A stretch of DNA of 64,000 bases from Gordonia terrae (GCF_001698225.1 NZ_CP016594.1:4588001-4652000); one strand, 5' to 3'; positions 25,739 through 37,569 are shown, numbered from the stretch's first letter. A program made the numbers and translations. Notes: a model not told the origin generated them from the letters alone.

Positions 25739-27364
25739 CTACTGCGCCTCGTCGGCGGGACGCTCGGCGGTGACCGACGCTCCCCATCGGTAGTCGGGTT
25801 TGCCTGCGGGAGAACGCTTGATCTCGTCCACGAACCACACGCTGCGCGGGCATTTGTAGCCCGCGAGCTCTTTCCGCACGACGTCGTTGAGACTCGTGAG
25901 CGACGGCCGCGCCCCGTCGCGGGTGGCGATCACCGCGGCGACGCGCTGGCCCCATCGATCGTCGGCCACTCCCACCACGACGGTGTCGAACACGTCCGGG
26001 TGGGCCTTGAGCGCGCCCTCGACCTCCTCGGGGAACACCTTCTCGCCGCCGGTGTTGATCGACACCGACCCGCGGCCGAGCATGGTGATCGTCCCGTCGG
26101 CCTCGAGGACCGCATTGTCGCCGGGCAGCGAGTACCGCACGCCGTCGAAGACCTTGAATGTCTTGGCCGACTTCTCCGGATCGTTGTGGTAGCGCAGTGG
26201 CACATGTCCGGAGCGCGCGAGCACCCCCACCTCGCCACTCCCCGCCTCGACGGGTGTGCCGTCCTCCCGGAGGACGTGGGTCTCGCTGTCGGCCTTCACC
26301 CGTGGACCACCGGTGTGCGGGGTGCCCTTCTCGACGACTCCCATTCCACCGAAGCCGGTCTCCGACGACCCGATGGCATCGATGACGACTGCGTTCGGAA
26401 AGCGGTCGAGGAACTGTTCTTTCACGCTCGGCGAGAAGAGGCAGGCCGATGACGCGACCGACAGCACACTCGACAGATCGCGCTCGTCGCCGTTCTCCAG
26501 CGCCTCGATCATGGGACGTCCCATGGCGTCTCCGGTGATGAACACGACGTTGACCTTGTGGCGTTCGACGATGTCCCACGCGGCCGAGCCGCTGAACTCG
26601 GGGTACACCACCGCTTTTCCGCCGGCGAACAGCGACTGGAAGATCGCCCACTGCGATCCGCCATGGATGAACGGCGGGATCGGGTACCGGACGAGCTGCC
26701 CGCCGTCGGCGCCGGTCTTGGCGAGATGCCACTCGTCGGGGACGGGTTCGCTGGTGTACCAGTCGATTCCGCCACCGAGCACACGCCAGACGTCCACCTG
26801 ACGCCACACGACACCCTTGGGCTTCCCGGTGGTCCCACCGGTGTAGAGCATGTACAGGTCGTCGTCGCTGCGGTCCTCGAAGTCGCGTTCGGTCGACGAT
26901 CCCGCGATCGCTTCCTCGTACCGGATGGCGTCGCCGTGTCCGTCGCAGCAGAGATCCTCGTCGGACCCGTCCTCGATGGCGATGCGGTGCTCGAGTTCGG
27001 GTGAGCGCGGCAACGTGTTGCAGACGCGGGTGGCGAAGCCGCGCTCGTGGATGAGCACCTTCATCCCGGAGTCGGTGAAGATGTGCTCGAGTTCGGCTTC
27101 GACGTAGCGGTAGTTGACGTTGACCATCACCGCGCGCGCCTTGAAGATGGCGACCATCGACTCGACCGATTCGATGGTGTTCCGGCTGTACAACCCCACT
27201 CGGTCACCCGGCTTGACGCCCAGTTCGCGCAGTGTGTGGGCGAGGGCGTTCGACCGCGCCTCCAGCTCGGCGTAGGAGAGCGTGCGGTCGCCGGACTCGA
27301 GCGCGATGCGCTCGGGAACCAGGTCGACGGCATGCTCGATGAGGTCGGCGATCGTGTAGGCCAT
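25739..27364 (-). CDS. fadD19: Steroid-CoA ligase FadD19
   Basis: 541 residues from ATG 27364 (MAYTIADLIE); the longer frame crosses the operator and echA19. ANL ligase with YTGGTTGKPKGV near 174-185, IGSSETGFGG near 330 and the C-terminal SINTGGEKVFPEE near 430. Equivalent of Rv3515c. Known: FadD19 activates the C8 side-chain acid of cholesterol and is needed for C24-branched sterols in Rhodococcus. The KstR-like site is only 12 bases before the start, implying a very short leader. Confidence 0.93.
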   Translation of the reverse strand: MAYTIADLIEHAVDLVPERIALESGDRTLSYAELEARSNALAHTLRELGVKPGDRVGLYSRNTIESVESMVAIFKARAVMVNVNYRYVEAELEHIFTDSGMKVLIHERGFATRVCNTLPRSPELEHRIAIEDGSDEDLCCDGHGDAIRYEEAIAGSSTERDFEDRSDDDLYMLYTGGTTGKPKGVVWRQVDVWRVLGGGIDWYTSEPVPDEWHLAKTGADGGQLVRYPIPPFIHGGSQWAIFQSLFAGGKAVVYPEFSGSAAWDIVERHKVNVVFITGDAMGRPMIEALENGDERDLSSVLSVASSACLFSPSVKEQFLDRFPNAVVIDAIGSSETGFGGMGVVEKGTPHTGGPRVKADSETHVLREDGTPVEAGSGEVGVLARSGHVPLRYHNDPEKSAKTFKVFDGVRYSLPGDNAVLEADGTITMLGRGSVSINTGGEKVFPEEVEGALKAHPDVFDTVVVGVADDRWGQRVAAVIATRDGARPSLTSLNDVVRKELAGYKCPRSVWFVDEIKRSPAGKPDYRWGASVTAERPADEAQ

Positions 27365-27375
27365 GGGATCAAAAT

Positions 27376-27389
27376 TAGAACGTGTTATC
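27376..27389. promoter_or_regulatory. KstR-type operator between fadD19 and echA19
   Basis: TAGAACGTGTTATC: the left half is exact, the right half degenerate (GTTATC for GTTCTA). It serves divergent fadD19 and echA19, whose start is 66 bases away. Confidence 0.75.
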
Positions 27390-27455
27390 GTTCTGGGCAA
27401 GCGGCAATCCACTGCCGCCGCGATCACCTGAGCACAGCGAGACCGGAGCGCAGCG

Positions 27456-28277
27456 ATGACCACAACAACCCCCGCCGAGTCCGTCACCGAGAAGGCACCC
27501 GAGTGCCTCGTCGAGAAGCGCGGGCACATCCTCATCGTGACGATGAACCGCCCGGAGGCGCGCAACGCGCTGTCGACGGAGATGATGCGGATCATGACGG
27601 AGGCGTGGGATCAGGTCGATGCCGACCCCGACATCCGCGTGGCCATCCTCACCGGCGCCGGCGGATACTTCTGTGCGGGCGCCGACCTGAAGAGCATGAA
27701 CAAGAACGCACCCGGCGACACGGTGGACTCCGGCGCCTGGAATCCGGCGTCGCTGCCCGCGCTGCTCAAGGGACGCCGCCTCACCAAGCCGCTGATCGCC
27801 GCGGTGGAGGGACCGGCGATCGCCGGCGGCACCGAGATCCTGCAGGGCACCGACATCCGGATCGCCGGCGAGAGCGCGAAGTTCGGTGTCTCCGAGGCGC
27901 GCTGGGGGCTCTACCCCATGGGCGGCAGCGCCGTCCGGCTCGTCCGGCAGATCCCGTACACCGTCGCCTGCGACATCCTGCTGACCGGTCGCCACGTCAC
28001 CGCGCGGGAGGCCCTGGAGTACGGCCTGATCGGCCACGTCGTCGACGACGGCGCCGCGCTCGACAAAGCCCTCGAGCTCGCCGAGAAGATCGCGGCCAAC
28101 GGCCCGCTCGCGGTACAGGGAATCCTGAAGACCATCCGCGACACCGAGGGCCTGCACGAACTCGACGCCTTCGAGATCGACGCGAAGATCGGCATCTCGG
28201 TCTTCAAGTCCAAGGACGCCAAGGTCGGCCCGCGCGCCTTCGCTGAGAAGCGCACACCCGAGTTCACCGGCGAGTAG
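27456..28277 (+). CDS. echA19: Enoyl-CoA hydratase EchA19
   Basis: 273 residues. Crotonase fold: [10 protein letters not shown] near 29-38, oxyanion segments [16 protein letters not shown] near 66-81 and [18 protein letters not shown] near 120-137. Equivalent of Rv3516. Known: EchA19 hydrates the unsaturated C24 steroid side-chain CoA ester. Divergent from fadD19. A direct repeat of GACGCCCAGTCGACG follows the stop within the short gap to the next gene. Confidence 0.92.
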   Translation: MTTTTPAESVTEKAPECLVEKRGHILIVTMNRPEARNALSTEMMRIMTEAWDQVDADPDIRVAILTGAGGYFCAGADLKSMNKNAPGDTVDSGAWNPASLPALLKGRRLTKPLIAAVEGPAIAGGTEILQGTDIRIAGESAKFGVSEARWGLYPMGGSAVRLVRQIPYTVACDILLTGRHVTAREALEYGLIGHVVDDGAALDKALELAEKIAANGPLAVQGILKTIRDTEGLHELDAFEIDAKIGISVFKSKDAKVGPRAFAEKRTPEFTGE

Positions 28278-28399
28278 TCACTTCGGCGCACAATCAACGC
28301 CAAACGACGCCCAGTCGACGAAAGCCGACGCCCAGTCGACGCACAGTCCGACTCTGCGCGCTAGCGAGCGAGGCGCGCGGTGGGGCTGGAGAGCACCGG

Positions 28400-29011
28400 T
28401 CAGTCCTCCGACGACTGCCGGGGACGCAGCACGATCTCGTCGAGGCGCCGACGCTGGTGGTCCTCCACCGAGAGTCCCGCCTGGATCTCGACGACGAGCG
28501 CGGCCGCGACATCCCGGATCTTGACGTTCTCCTGCTGCGAGCGCCAGCGGAGCACATCGAACGCCCGGTCGGCGTTGACTCCGTACACCAGCATGAGCAT
28601 GCCCTTCGCCTGCTCGATCACCCCGCTGCTGTCCCGGAAGGCCCGGACCTGATCGTCGACCCGCCGCTGCACCGCGGCCAGTTCGGCGTCGGTCAGGTCG
28701 AGATAGAAACCCTCGGTGCCGATGGGCACACCGGTTGCGTCGGTGATGGAGTGGGCGATGACCGCCACCGGTCGGACGCGCCCCGACGTGTCGACGATGC
28801 GGTGACGGCTCGAGAACGGCGCGTGATTGGTGAGCATCTCGGCCATCACCGCGTCGAAGTGGGCACGGTCCTCGGGGTGCTTGTGGCGGCGCATCAGCTC
28901 GGTGGTCGGTTCCACCTCACCCGGTGCGTAGCCGTGCAGCGCGGCGACCTCATCCGACCACTCCCACTTCTCACCCTCGTAGAAGAAGCGAAAATTGCCG
29001 ATGCGGCGCAT
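28400..29011 (-). CDS. PAS-ANTAR protein (putative RNA-binding antiterminator)
   Basis: 203 residues from ATG 29011; a longer start at 29116 is possible but adds a low-complexity stretch. PAS domain about 6-106 (EWSDEVAALHGYAP), then an ANTAR domain about 118-176 with VIEQAKGMLMLVYGV and a three-helix pattern. Family knowledge: ANTAR domains bind twin-hexaloop hairpins in leaders and prevent termination; PAS senses a small ligand or redox state. It is inserted between echA19 and the F420 oxidoreductase, which are near each other in M. tuberculosis. A role in sterol gene control is inferred. Confidence 0.85.
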   Translation of the reverse strand: MRRIGNFRFFYEGEKWEWSDEVAALHGYAPGEVEPTTELMRRHKHPEDRAHFDAVMAEMLTNHAPFSSRHRIVDTSGRVRPVAVIAHSITDATGVPIGTEGFYLDLTDAELAAVQRRVDDQVRAFRDSSGVIEQAKGMLMLVYGVNADRAFDVLRWRSQQENVKIRDVAAALVVEIQAGLSVEDHQRRRLDEIVLRPRQSSED

Positions 29012-29137
29012 TCCCGACGGCAGCCGGTCGGACGTGTTGTTCTGCCTTCCCGCCGGGAGGCCGCCCCGTTCGTGGTCTGCGCCCTCACAACGAGGATCGT
29101 GATCACCGTGTCGCACGGCGTGAATTCTATGGCCGAA

Positions 29138-30175
29138 TCACACCAGCGTCGCCAGTTCGCGGATCGTCTCGGCGTCGCGCGCGGTGACCATGAGCATGGT
29201 GACCCCGGCCGCCTCCCACTCCTTGATCTGCGCGCGCACCTCGTCGGCGGTCCCGACCAGCATCGTCTCGCGGACCATCTCGTCGGGCACCGCGGCCATC
29301 GCCTCGGCCTTCTTCCCGCTCAGGAACAGGCTCACGATCTCGTCGACGGCGTCGCCGTAACCCATCCGCTTGTACAGCTCGGCGTGAAAGTTCTTCTCCT
29401 TGGCGCCCATTCCGCCGACGTAGAGCGCCGTCGACGGCCGGTACCGGTCGATGGCGGCCGCGACGTCGTCGGTGATGACGACCTGCACGGTCGCGGCCAC
29501 CTCGAAGTCGCTGCGCGACCGGCGCGCACCCGGGCGGGCGAATCCCTCGTCGAGCCAGGCGTTGTACTGGTCGGCGAGGCCGAGGCTGAAGAAGATGGCG
29601 AGCCAGCCGTCGGCGATCTCGGCGGTCTGCGCGACGTTCTTCGGGCCCTCGGCGCCCAGCCAGATCGGCACATCGGCGCGCAGCGGGTGGGTGATCGGCT
29701 TCAACGGTTTCCCGAGGCCGGTCGACCCCGGTGCGTCAGCCGGATACGGCAGCGGATAGTGCGGACCGGGGTTGGTCACCTTGTCCTGGCGGGCGAGCAC
29801 GTCCCGCACCACGCGCACGTACTCTCTCGTGCGCGCCAGCGGTTGGGCGAACGGTTCGCCGTACCAACCCTCCACGACCTGCGGTCCCGACACCCCGAGT
29901 CCGACGATGTGCCGGCCGCCGGAGAGATGGTCGAGGGTCAGCGCGTGCATGGCGAGCGAGGTCGGCGGTCGCGCCGACAGCTGGGCCACCGCGGTGCCCA
30001 GTCGCAGACGCGAGGTCGCGGCACCCCACCACGCCAGCGGCGTGTACGCATCCGATCCCCACGACTCCGCGGTGAACACGGCGTCGAAGCCACATTCCTC
30101 CGCGGCGGCGATCAATTCCGGCGCGTTCGGGATGGGGTCGGCGCCCCAGTACCCCAGTTGCAGACCGAGCTTCAC
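29138..30175 (-). CDS. LLM-class F420-dependent oxidoreductase (Rv3520c-like)
   Basis: 345 residues from GTG 30175 with AAAGGGGAG upstream; the longer frame crosses the operator. Luciferase-like TIM barrel: GLQLGYWGADP at the start, EECGFDAVFTAESWGSDAYTP near 26-46, LGTAVAQLSARPP near 59-71 and DHLSGGRHIVGLGVSG near 82-97. Expected cofactor F420. Equivalent in order to Rv3520c. The substrate is unknown; the KstR-like site upstream supports a steroid role. Confidence 0.88.
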   Translation of the reverse strand: MKLGLQLGYWGADPIPNAPELIAAAEECGFDAVFTAESWGSDAYTPLAWWGAATSRLRLGTAVAQLSARPPTSLAMHALTLDHLSGGRHIVGLGVSGPQVVEGWYGEPFAQPLARTREYVRVVRDVLARQDKVTNPGPHYPLPYPADAPGSTGLGKPLKPITHPLRADVPIWLGAEGPKNVAQTAEIADGWLAIFFSLGLADQYNAWLDEGFARPGARRSRSDFEVAATVQVVITDDVAAAIDRYRPSTALYVGGMGAKEKNFHAELYKRMGYGDAVDEIVSLFLSGKKAEAMAAVPDEMVRETMLVGTADEVRAQIKEWEAAGVTMLMVTARDAETIRELATLV

Positions 30176-30237
30176 TCCCACTCCCCTTTCGCCCGGCCGC
30201 GCGTTCCCACGGCCTGACATGCACCTTGTGTCCAATA

Positions 30238-30253
30238 CTAGAACGTGTTCTAC
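30238..30253. promoter_or_regulatory. KstR-type operator between the F420 oxidoreductase and ltp operons
   Basis: CTAGAACGTGTTCTAC contains the exact TAGAACGTGTTCTA palindrome. It ends about 14 bases before the start of the OB-fold gene and lies 63 bases before the oxidoreductase start, so it can control both. Confidence 0.9.
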
Positions 30254-30266
30254 TCGAGATGTGAGC

Positions 30267-31298
30267 ATGAGCGTAACGTCTCCGGCCGCCCCGAGTCCCG
30301 TTGCCGAGGTGCCCGAGCCGAAGTCCCCCATCCTGACCGCTCCCCTGGCCAACTCGTTCGACTACACCAGGTCTCTGGGTCCGGTTCTCAGTCAGTTCGC
30401 ACTCGCCCTGCGCGACGGTCGGATCATCGGCTCGAGAGGCAGCGACGGCAAGGTCGCGGTCCCTCCGGTCGAGTTCGACCCCGTCACCGGCGCGCAGTCA
30501 ACGGAGTTCGTCGAGGTGTCGGCCGTGGGTACGGTGACCACGTGGACCTGGAACCCCGAGCCGGTACCGGGCCAGCCACTGGACAAGCCGTTCGCATGGG
30601 CGCTCATCCGCCTCGACGGCGCGGACACGACTCTGCTGCATGCGATCTCGGTCGACTCCCCCGACGAGATGTCGACCGGGATGCGGGTCCACGCGGTGTT
30701 CGGCGCGGCTCGTATCGGCCGCATCGACGACATCGCCCACTTCACCCCCGGCGAGGAGCCGGCCACCGCCCCTGCCAACACCGCCGAGGCACCCAAGGGT
30801 GCCGACACCGGCCTCCTCGTCATCCCCACCCCGGTCAGCACCGAGATCATCCACTCCGCCAACGAGGAGGAGTCTGTCTACCTCGAAGGGCTGAAGGCGG
30901 GCAAGCTGATCGGGACCCGTATCGGTTCGGGTGTCGACGCCGGACGCGTGTACTTCCCGCCCCGTGGCGTCAGCCCGGCCGACGGTTCCCCCGCGGTGGA
31001 ACGAGTCGAACTCGCCCACACCGGCATCGTCACCACGTTCTGCATCGTCAACGTGCCCTTCCAGGGCCAGCGGATCAAGCCTCCGTACGTCGCCGCCTAC
31101 GTGCTCCTCGACGGCGCGGACATCCCGTTCCTCCACCTGATCCTCGACATCGAGGCCGCCGAGGTCCGAATGGGCATGCGCGTCAAGGCCGTCTGGCTTC
31201 CCGAGGACGAATGGGAGCACTCGATCGGCAACATCAGCCACTTCGCGCCCACCGGGGAACCGGACGCCGAGTACGAGACCTACAAGGACCACCTCTGA
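30267..31298 (+). CDS. DUF35 OB-fold protein partnering Ltp thiolases (Rv3521-like)
   Basis: 343 residues from ATG 30267 (a GTG at 30261 is also possible). Two tandem OB-fold units are visible: residues about 30-150 and 185-335, each with a KVAVPPVEF or RVYFPPRGV stretch and a WALIRLDGAD or AAYVLLDGAD stretch. No Cys-rich zinc ribbon of the ChsH2 type is evident. Equivalent of Rv3521. Known: DUF35 proteins pair with SCP-x-type thiolases. The stop overlaps the ltp4 start (TGATG), which suggests a complex. Confidence 0.85.
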   Translation: MSVTSPAAPSPVAEVPEPKSPILTAPLANSFDYTRSLGPVLSQFALALRDGRIIGSRGSDGKVAVPPVEFDPVTGAQSTEFVEVSAVGTVTTWTWNPEPVPGQPLDKPFAWALIRLDGADTTLLHAISVDSPDEMSTGMRVHAVFGAARIGRIDDIAHFTPGEEPATAPANTAEAPKGADTGLLVIPTPVSTEIIHSANEEESVYLEGLKAGKLIGTRIGSGVDAGRVYFPPRGVSPADGSPAVERVELAHTGIVTTFCIVNVPFQGQRIKPPYVAAYVLLDGADIPFLHLILDIEAAEVRMGMRVKAVWLPEDEWEHSIGNISHFAPTGEPDAEYETYKDHL

Positions 31299-32346
31299 TG
31301 ACACTGCCCCCGATCGCGATCATCGGTTTCGCGCACAGCCCCAATGTCGCCGGCACCCACGGCACCACCAACGGTGTCGAGATGCTGATCCCGTGCTTCG
31401 AGAAGCTCTACGCCGAGCTCGGCATCGCTCGCACCGACATCGAGTTCTGGTGCAGCGGATCGTCGGATTACCTTGCCGGCCGCGCGTTCTCCTTCATCTC
31501 GGCGATCGATTCGATCGGCGCCATGCCGCCCATCAACGAGTCACACGTCGAGATGGACGGCGCATGGGCGCTCTACGAGGCGTGGGTCAAGATCGCCACC
31601 GGTGAGGTCGACCTCGCGCTCGCCTACGGTTTCGGCAAGGCCACCGCCGGCAATGCGGATCAGACCCTGACCCTGCAGACCGACCCCTACACGGTCGCTC
31701 CCCTGCACCCCGACGCCCGGTCGCTCGGCGCGCTGCAGGCGCGAGCCGGGATCGACGCCGGGGTGTGGACCGAAGAAGACATGGCGACGATCGGCGCCCG
31801 CACCTTCGGCGGCTCGGTCGACGAGCTTCTCGGCCGCGACTACGTCGCGAATCCGCTACGGGCGCACGACATCGCGCCGTACACCGACGCCGCCGCCGCG
31901 GTCGTCATCGCCAGTGAGCGCAAAGCGCGTGAACTCGTCGCCAATCCGGCATTCGTCACCGGATGGGACCATCGGATCGACACCCCCAACTTCGGGGCAC
32001 GCGACCTCACCCTCTCCCCGTCGACGAAGCTGGCCGGCGACACCGCGTTCGGCGATCGCAGCCGTGCGGTCGACGTCGCCGAGATCAACGCGTCGTACAC
32101 GCATCAGGAGATCATCGTCCGTAACGCACTCGGCCTTCCGAACTCGGTGCGGATCAACCCGTCCGGCGGTTCCCTCGCCGGCAATTCGCTGTTCTCGGCC
32201 GGCCTGCAGCGCATCGGCTACGCCGCGCACGAGATCCTCGGCGGCAACGCGGGCACCGCGCTCGCCCATGCGTCGAGCGGCCCGCTGCTGCAGCAGAACA
32301 TGGTGGTCACACTGAGTGCCCAGAACAACGAGGGGGCCGGGAACTG

Positions 32347-32347
<1 letters not shown>
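31298..32347 (+). CDS. ltp4: SCP-x-type thiolase-like protein Ltp4
   Basis: 349 residues. Thiolase fold of the lipid-transfer/SCP-x group: FWCSGSSDYLAG near 48-59 and NPSGGSLAGNSLFSAG near 287-302. Equivalent of Rv3522. Known: in Rhodococcus the ltp3 and ltp4 genes are needed for C24-branched sterol side chains. Overlaps both the preceding OB-fold gene and ltp3 (TGATG at each side), so the three products likely form one complex. Confidence 0.9.
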
Positions 32348-33525
<1,178 letters not shown>

Positions 33526-33533
33526 TCCGTTCT

Positions 33534-33572
33534 CGTAGCAGTCATGCGCACCCTATGCGCATGACTGCTACG
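33534..33572. terminator. Bidirectional hairpin terminator between ltp3 and the CMD-family gene
   Basis: A perfect 17-base stem (33534-33550 with 33556-33572) has a 5-base loop CCCTA. It sits between convergent genes, and its right arm contains the stop codon of the minus-strand gene (33568-33570). Confidence 0.8.
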
Positions 33573-34116
33573 ACATGCGTTCGGGCACAGCGCAGGCGAG
33601 GCCGTCGGACATCCCGGTCGGCCGAACGCCCAGTGACTGGTTCAGCCGAGCCCGCTGGTTCTCCCATGCGACGGTCATCGCGAGCTCGACGATCTGGGTC
33701 TCCGATAGATGTTCGGCCAGCCGACCCCGCAGCTCGGCGAGGTCCTCGCCCACTGCGGGGGTCAGGGTCATCGCCTCGGCGTAGCCGATGACGAGCTTCT
33801 CCAGATCGGTGTACGCACCCGACTCGCGATACCGCGGCAGATCGCGGAGTTGCTGCTCGGTGATGCCCGCCCCCGTCGCGAGTGCCGAACCGATGTCGAG
33901 GCAGAACTCGCAGCTGACCAGGCCGGCCGCCTTGAGCTCGGCGAGTTCCTTGAGTTTCGGGTCCATCCGATTCGACAGCAGCAGTGCCGATTCCATGCCC
34001 ATTGTTGCGCCGGCGACGAGGGGGCGTCGTGCCAGATGACCGACGAGTTCGGCGCGATGCCGTCGAGCCCGCCCCATCGCGCGAAGGTAGTTCCGTGTTC
34101 GGTGCAGTGCCCTCAT
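33568..34116 (-). CDS. Carboxymuconolactone decarboxylase/AhpD-like protein
   Basis: 182 residues from ATG 34116 (MRALHRTRNYL), with AGGACGG upstream. CMD-type core: LKELAELKAAGLVSCEFCLDIG near 58-79 with a CxxC pair (CEFC) and then a helical bundle. The His usually three residues after the second Cys is replaced, so peroxidase-type activity is doubtful. No sterol link other than place. The terminator hairpin overlaps its stop codon. Confidence 0.8.
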   Translation of the reverse strand: MRALHRTRNYLRAMGRARRHRAELVGHLARRPLVAGATMGMESALLLSNRMDPKLKELAELKAAGLVSCEFCLDIGSALATGAGITEQQLRDLPRYRESGAYTDLEKLVIGYAEAMTLTPAVGEDLAELRGRLAEHLSETQIVELAMTVAWENQRARLNQSLGVRPTGMSDGLACAVPERMS

Positions 34117-34283
34117 CGTCCGTCCTTCCGGTGCCGATCGCCGACCTTTACGCACCTCATCGTGCGCCGATGCGACTCCGGTGTAAACGTCCGATGGCTC
34201 ACAGGCACCGTCACTGACAAACACCGCGGGCGGGACAGGTGGTCGTCACCTGTCCCGCCCGCGGTGGGCTACTCGTGCGCCGA

Positions 34284-34748
34284 TCAGGCCTTGCGCACCG
34301 AGTTGATGGTCTTCTCCACTTCCCAGAAGGCGCGCAGTGCCGACAGCTTCCCCTCGGCGTCGGCCCGATACGTGAAGACTCCCCGCGCCTCGGAGACGTG
34401 GCCGGCGATGTGGGTGACGATGCTGCCGATGTAGGCGACCTCGTTCCCGCAGATGATCTCCTCGTCGAACCGGAAGTCGATGTTCTCGGTCGTCCCGATC
34501 GACTTGTCCCAGAACTCGGAGATCGCCTCGTGCCCACGGAATCCGGCGCCGTCCGGATCGAACATCGACGGACCGACCGGGTCCTCCACCGTGGCGTCGA
34601 CGGCGAAGTTGTCGATCCACGCCTGCTTGTCCCGTGACGCCACGAACTCACGCGAACGACGACCTGCCACGACTGCGGGATGATTCTCCCGGTCGATGCC
34701 GAGGTAGGCCGGCGACTGCTGCCCGGCAGTCTCCTCCGCTGCGGTCAC
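34284..34748 (-). CDS. NTF2-like (SnoaL/ketosteroid isomerase-type) protein coupled to cyp125
   Basis: 154 residues. I chose GTG 34748, which overlaps the cyp125 stop in a GTGA junction; the longer frame enters cyp125. NTF2 fold: FVASRDKQAWIDNFAVDATVEDP near 33-55 and FRFDEEIICGNEVAYIGSIVTHI near 90-112. Could act on the enone produced by CYP125 or on a related steroid (inference). Co-expressed with cyp125 from the KstR-type site upstream. Confidence 0.85.
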   Translation of the reverse strand: MTAAEETAGQQSPAYLGIDRENHPAVVAGRRSREFVASRDKQAWIDNFAVDATVEDPVGPSMFDPDGAGFRGHEAISEFWDKSIGTTENIDFRFDEEIICGNEVAYIGSIVTHIAGHVSEARGVFTYRADAEGKLSALRAFWEVEKTINSVRKA

Positions 34749-36064
34749 TTCGTGCCGTAGTCGACGCGGAGTTCCTTGACCCCGTTGATCCAACCGTGCC
34801 GCAGGCGGCGCGGGGCGTCGAGCTTGGTGATGTCGGGCACCATGTCGGCGAGCGCGTTGAACATCAGGTTGATCTCCATCCGCGCGAGGTTCGCGCCGAC
34901 GCAGAAGTGCGCACCGTTGCCGCCGAACCCGACGTGCGGGTTCGGGTCACGCATGATGTTGAACGAGAACGGATCGTCGAAGACGTCCTCGTCGTAGTTC
35001 GCCGAGCCGTAGAACATGCCGACGCGCTCGCCCTTCGCGATGTGGACGCCGCCGATCTGCGTGTCCCGCTTGGCAGTCCGCTGGAAGCAGTTCACCGGGG
35101 TCGCCCATCGGACGATCTCGTCGACCGCGGTCGCCGGGCGCTCCTTCTTGAACAGCTCCCACTGGTCGGGGTTGTCCAGGAACGCGTTCATCCCGTGGCT
35201 GATGGCGTTACGGGTGGTCTCGTTACCGGCCACGGTCAGGAGGATGAAGAAGAACCCGAACTCGGTCTCGTCGAGCGCCTGCCCGTCGATGTCGGCGTTC
35301 ACCAGCGTGGTGACGATGTCCTCGCCGGGATTCTTGCGCTTCTCCTCGGCCATCGTGTAGCCGTAACCGAGGATCTCGGCATTCGCCTGCTGCGGATCGG
35401 TGGTGTAGTCCGGGTCGTCGGCGTTCATCATCGAGTTCGACCAGTCGAACAGCTTCTCCCGGTCCACCTCGGGCACACCGAGCAGATCCGCGATCGCCAG
35501 CAGCGGGAGGTCGACGGCGACGTCCTTGACGAAGTCGCCGCTGCCCTTCTCCGCGGCCCGCCTGACGATCTCGCGCGCGGCATCGTCGAGCTTCTCCTCG
35601 AGGGAGTGCACGGCACGCGGCGTGAACAACTTGGAGACCAGCTTGCGCAGGCGCGTGTGCTCCGGCGGATCGTGGTTGATCAGCAGCGCCTTGGTGATCT
35701 CGATCTGATCGGCGGTCATGTCGTCCTCGAAACGCATGATCACGCCGTTGGCGTTGGTTTCCCAGTCGTCGTTGTTCTTCGAGATCTCGCGGACGTGGGC
35801 GTGCTTGGAGATCACCCAGTAGCCACCATCGTGGAACCCGCCGCCCTTTCCGGGCGCCTGGGCATTCCACCAGACGGGTGCGGTCTTGCGCAGTTGCGCG
35901 AATTCCTGCACGGGGATTCCCTTTTCGAGCAGATCAGGGTTGGTGAAATCCCACCCTTCCTGCTGCATGAACGGGCACTCCGCGACGACGTCGGGAGGGC
36001 TCGCGTGCGCAGAATCCGCCGTGGTCGGCTCGCTGCCGATCGGGGCGCTCTGGGCCTGGGTCAC
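34745..36064 (-). CDS. cyp125: Steroid C26/C27-monooxygenase CYP125
   Basis: 439 residues from GTG 36064 with GAGGTGG about 9 bases upstream; a TTG at 36103 would lie inside the operator. P450 marks: AGNETTR at 279-285 (I-helix), E316-x-x-R319, and heme loop FGGNGAHFCVG with Cys388. Equivalent of Rv3545c. Known: CYP125 oxidises C26/C27 of cholesterol and cholest-4-en-3-one to the acid. In M. tuberculosis it ends the ltp2-chsH-fadE28/29 block; here only an NTF2-like gene follows. Confidence 0.95.
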   Translation of the reverse strand: MTQAQSAPIGSEPTTADSAHASPPDVVAECPFMQQEGWDFTNPDLLEKGIPVQEFAQLRKTAPVWWNAQAPGKGGGFHDGGYWVISKHAHVREISKNNDDWETNANGVIMRFEDDMTADQIEITKALLINHDPPEHTRLRKLVSKLFTPRAVHSLEEKLDDAAREIVRRAAEKGSGDFVKDVAVDLPLLAIADLLGVPEVDREKLFDWSNSMMNADDPDYTTDPQQANAEILGYGYTMAEEKRKNPGEDIVTTLVNADIDGQALDETEFGFFFILLTVAGNETTRNAISHGMNAFLDNPDQWELFKKERPATAVDEIVRWATPVNCFQRTAKRDTQIGGVHIAKGERVGMFYGSANYDEDVFDDPFSFNIMRDPNPHVGFGGNGAHFCVGANLARMEINLMFNALADMVPDITKLDAPRRLRHGWINGVKELRVDYGTK

Positions 36065-36088
36065 GTCACACCACCTCGCTGTGAGATT

Positions 36089-36102
36089 TAGAACCTGTTT
36101 CA
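36089..36102. promoter_or_regulatory. KstR-type operator of cyp125
   Basis: TAGAACCTGTTTCA: left half exact, right half GTTTCA. It ends 25 bases from the cyp125 start. Confidence 0.85.
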
Positions 36103-36143
36103 ATCACATTGAAGCACACTGTGACCCATTCGACACCCCCAGA

Positions 36144-36159
36144 CGAGAACTTGTTCTAG
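36144..36159. promoter_or_regulatory. Second KstR-type palindrome, mid-region
   Basis: CGAGAACTTGTTCTAG: on the minus strand CTAGAACAAGTTCTCG. One mismatch to the palindrome. Placed 42 bases beyond the first site, it may reinforce repression of cyp125. Confidence 0.75.
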
Positions 36160-36305
36160 TTTTGTTCCCGGCTTGTTGCCCCCACCAGCAGCGTTGCTCC
36201 GCAGATCCGACCATGTTCGCCATCGTGCAGCGCAGTCGTACGACGCCGGACCGCGTCCCGAGGTGTCATCGGGGGACGCCTTCCGGACCCACCATAGACG
36301 CAAAC

Positions 36306-36321
36306 ATAGAACGTGTTCTAG
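36306..36321. promoter_or_regulatory. KstR-type operator of fadA5
   Basis: ATAGAACGTGTTCTAG contains the perfect TAGAACGTGTTCTA core, 85 bases before the fadA5 start. Confidence 0.9.
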
Positions 36322-37568
<1,247 letters not shown>

Positions 37569-37569
<1 letters not shown>

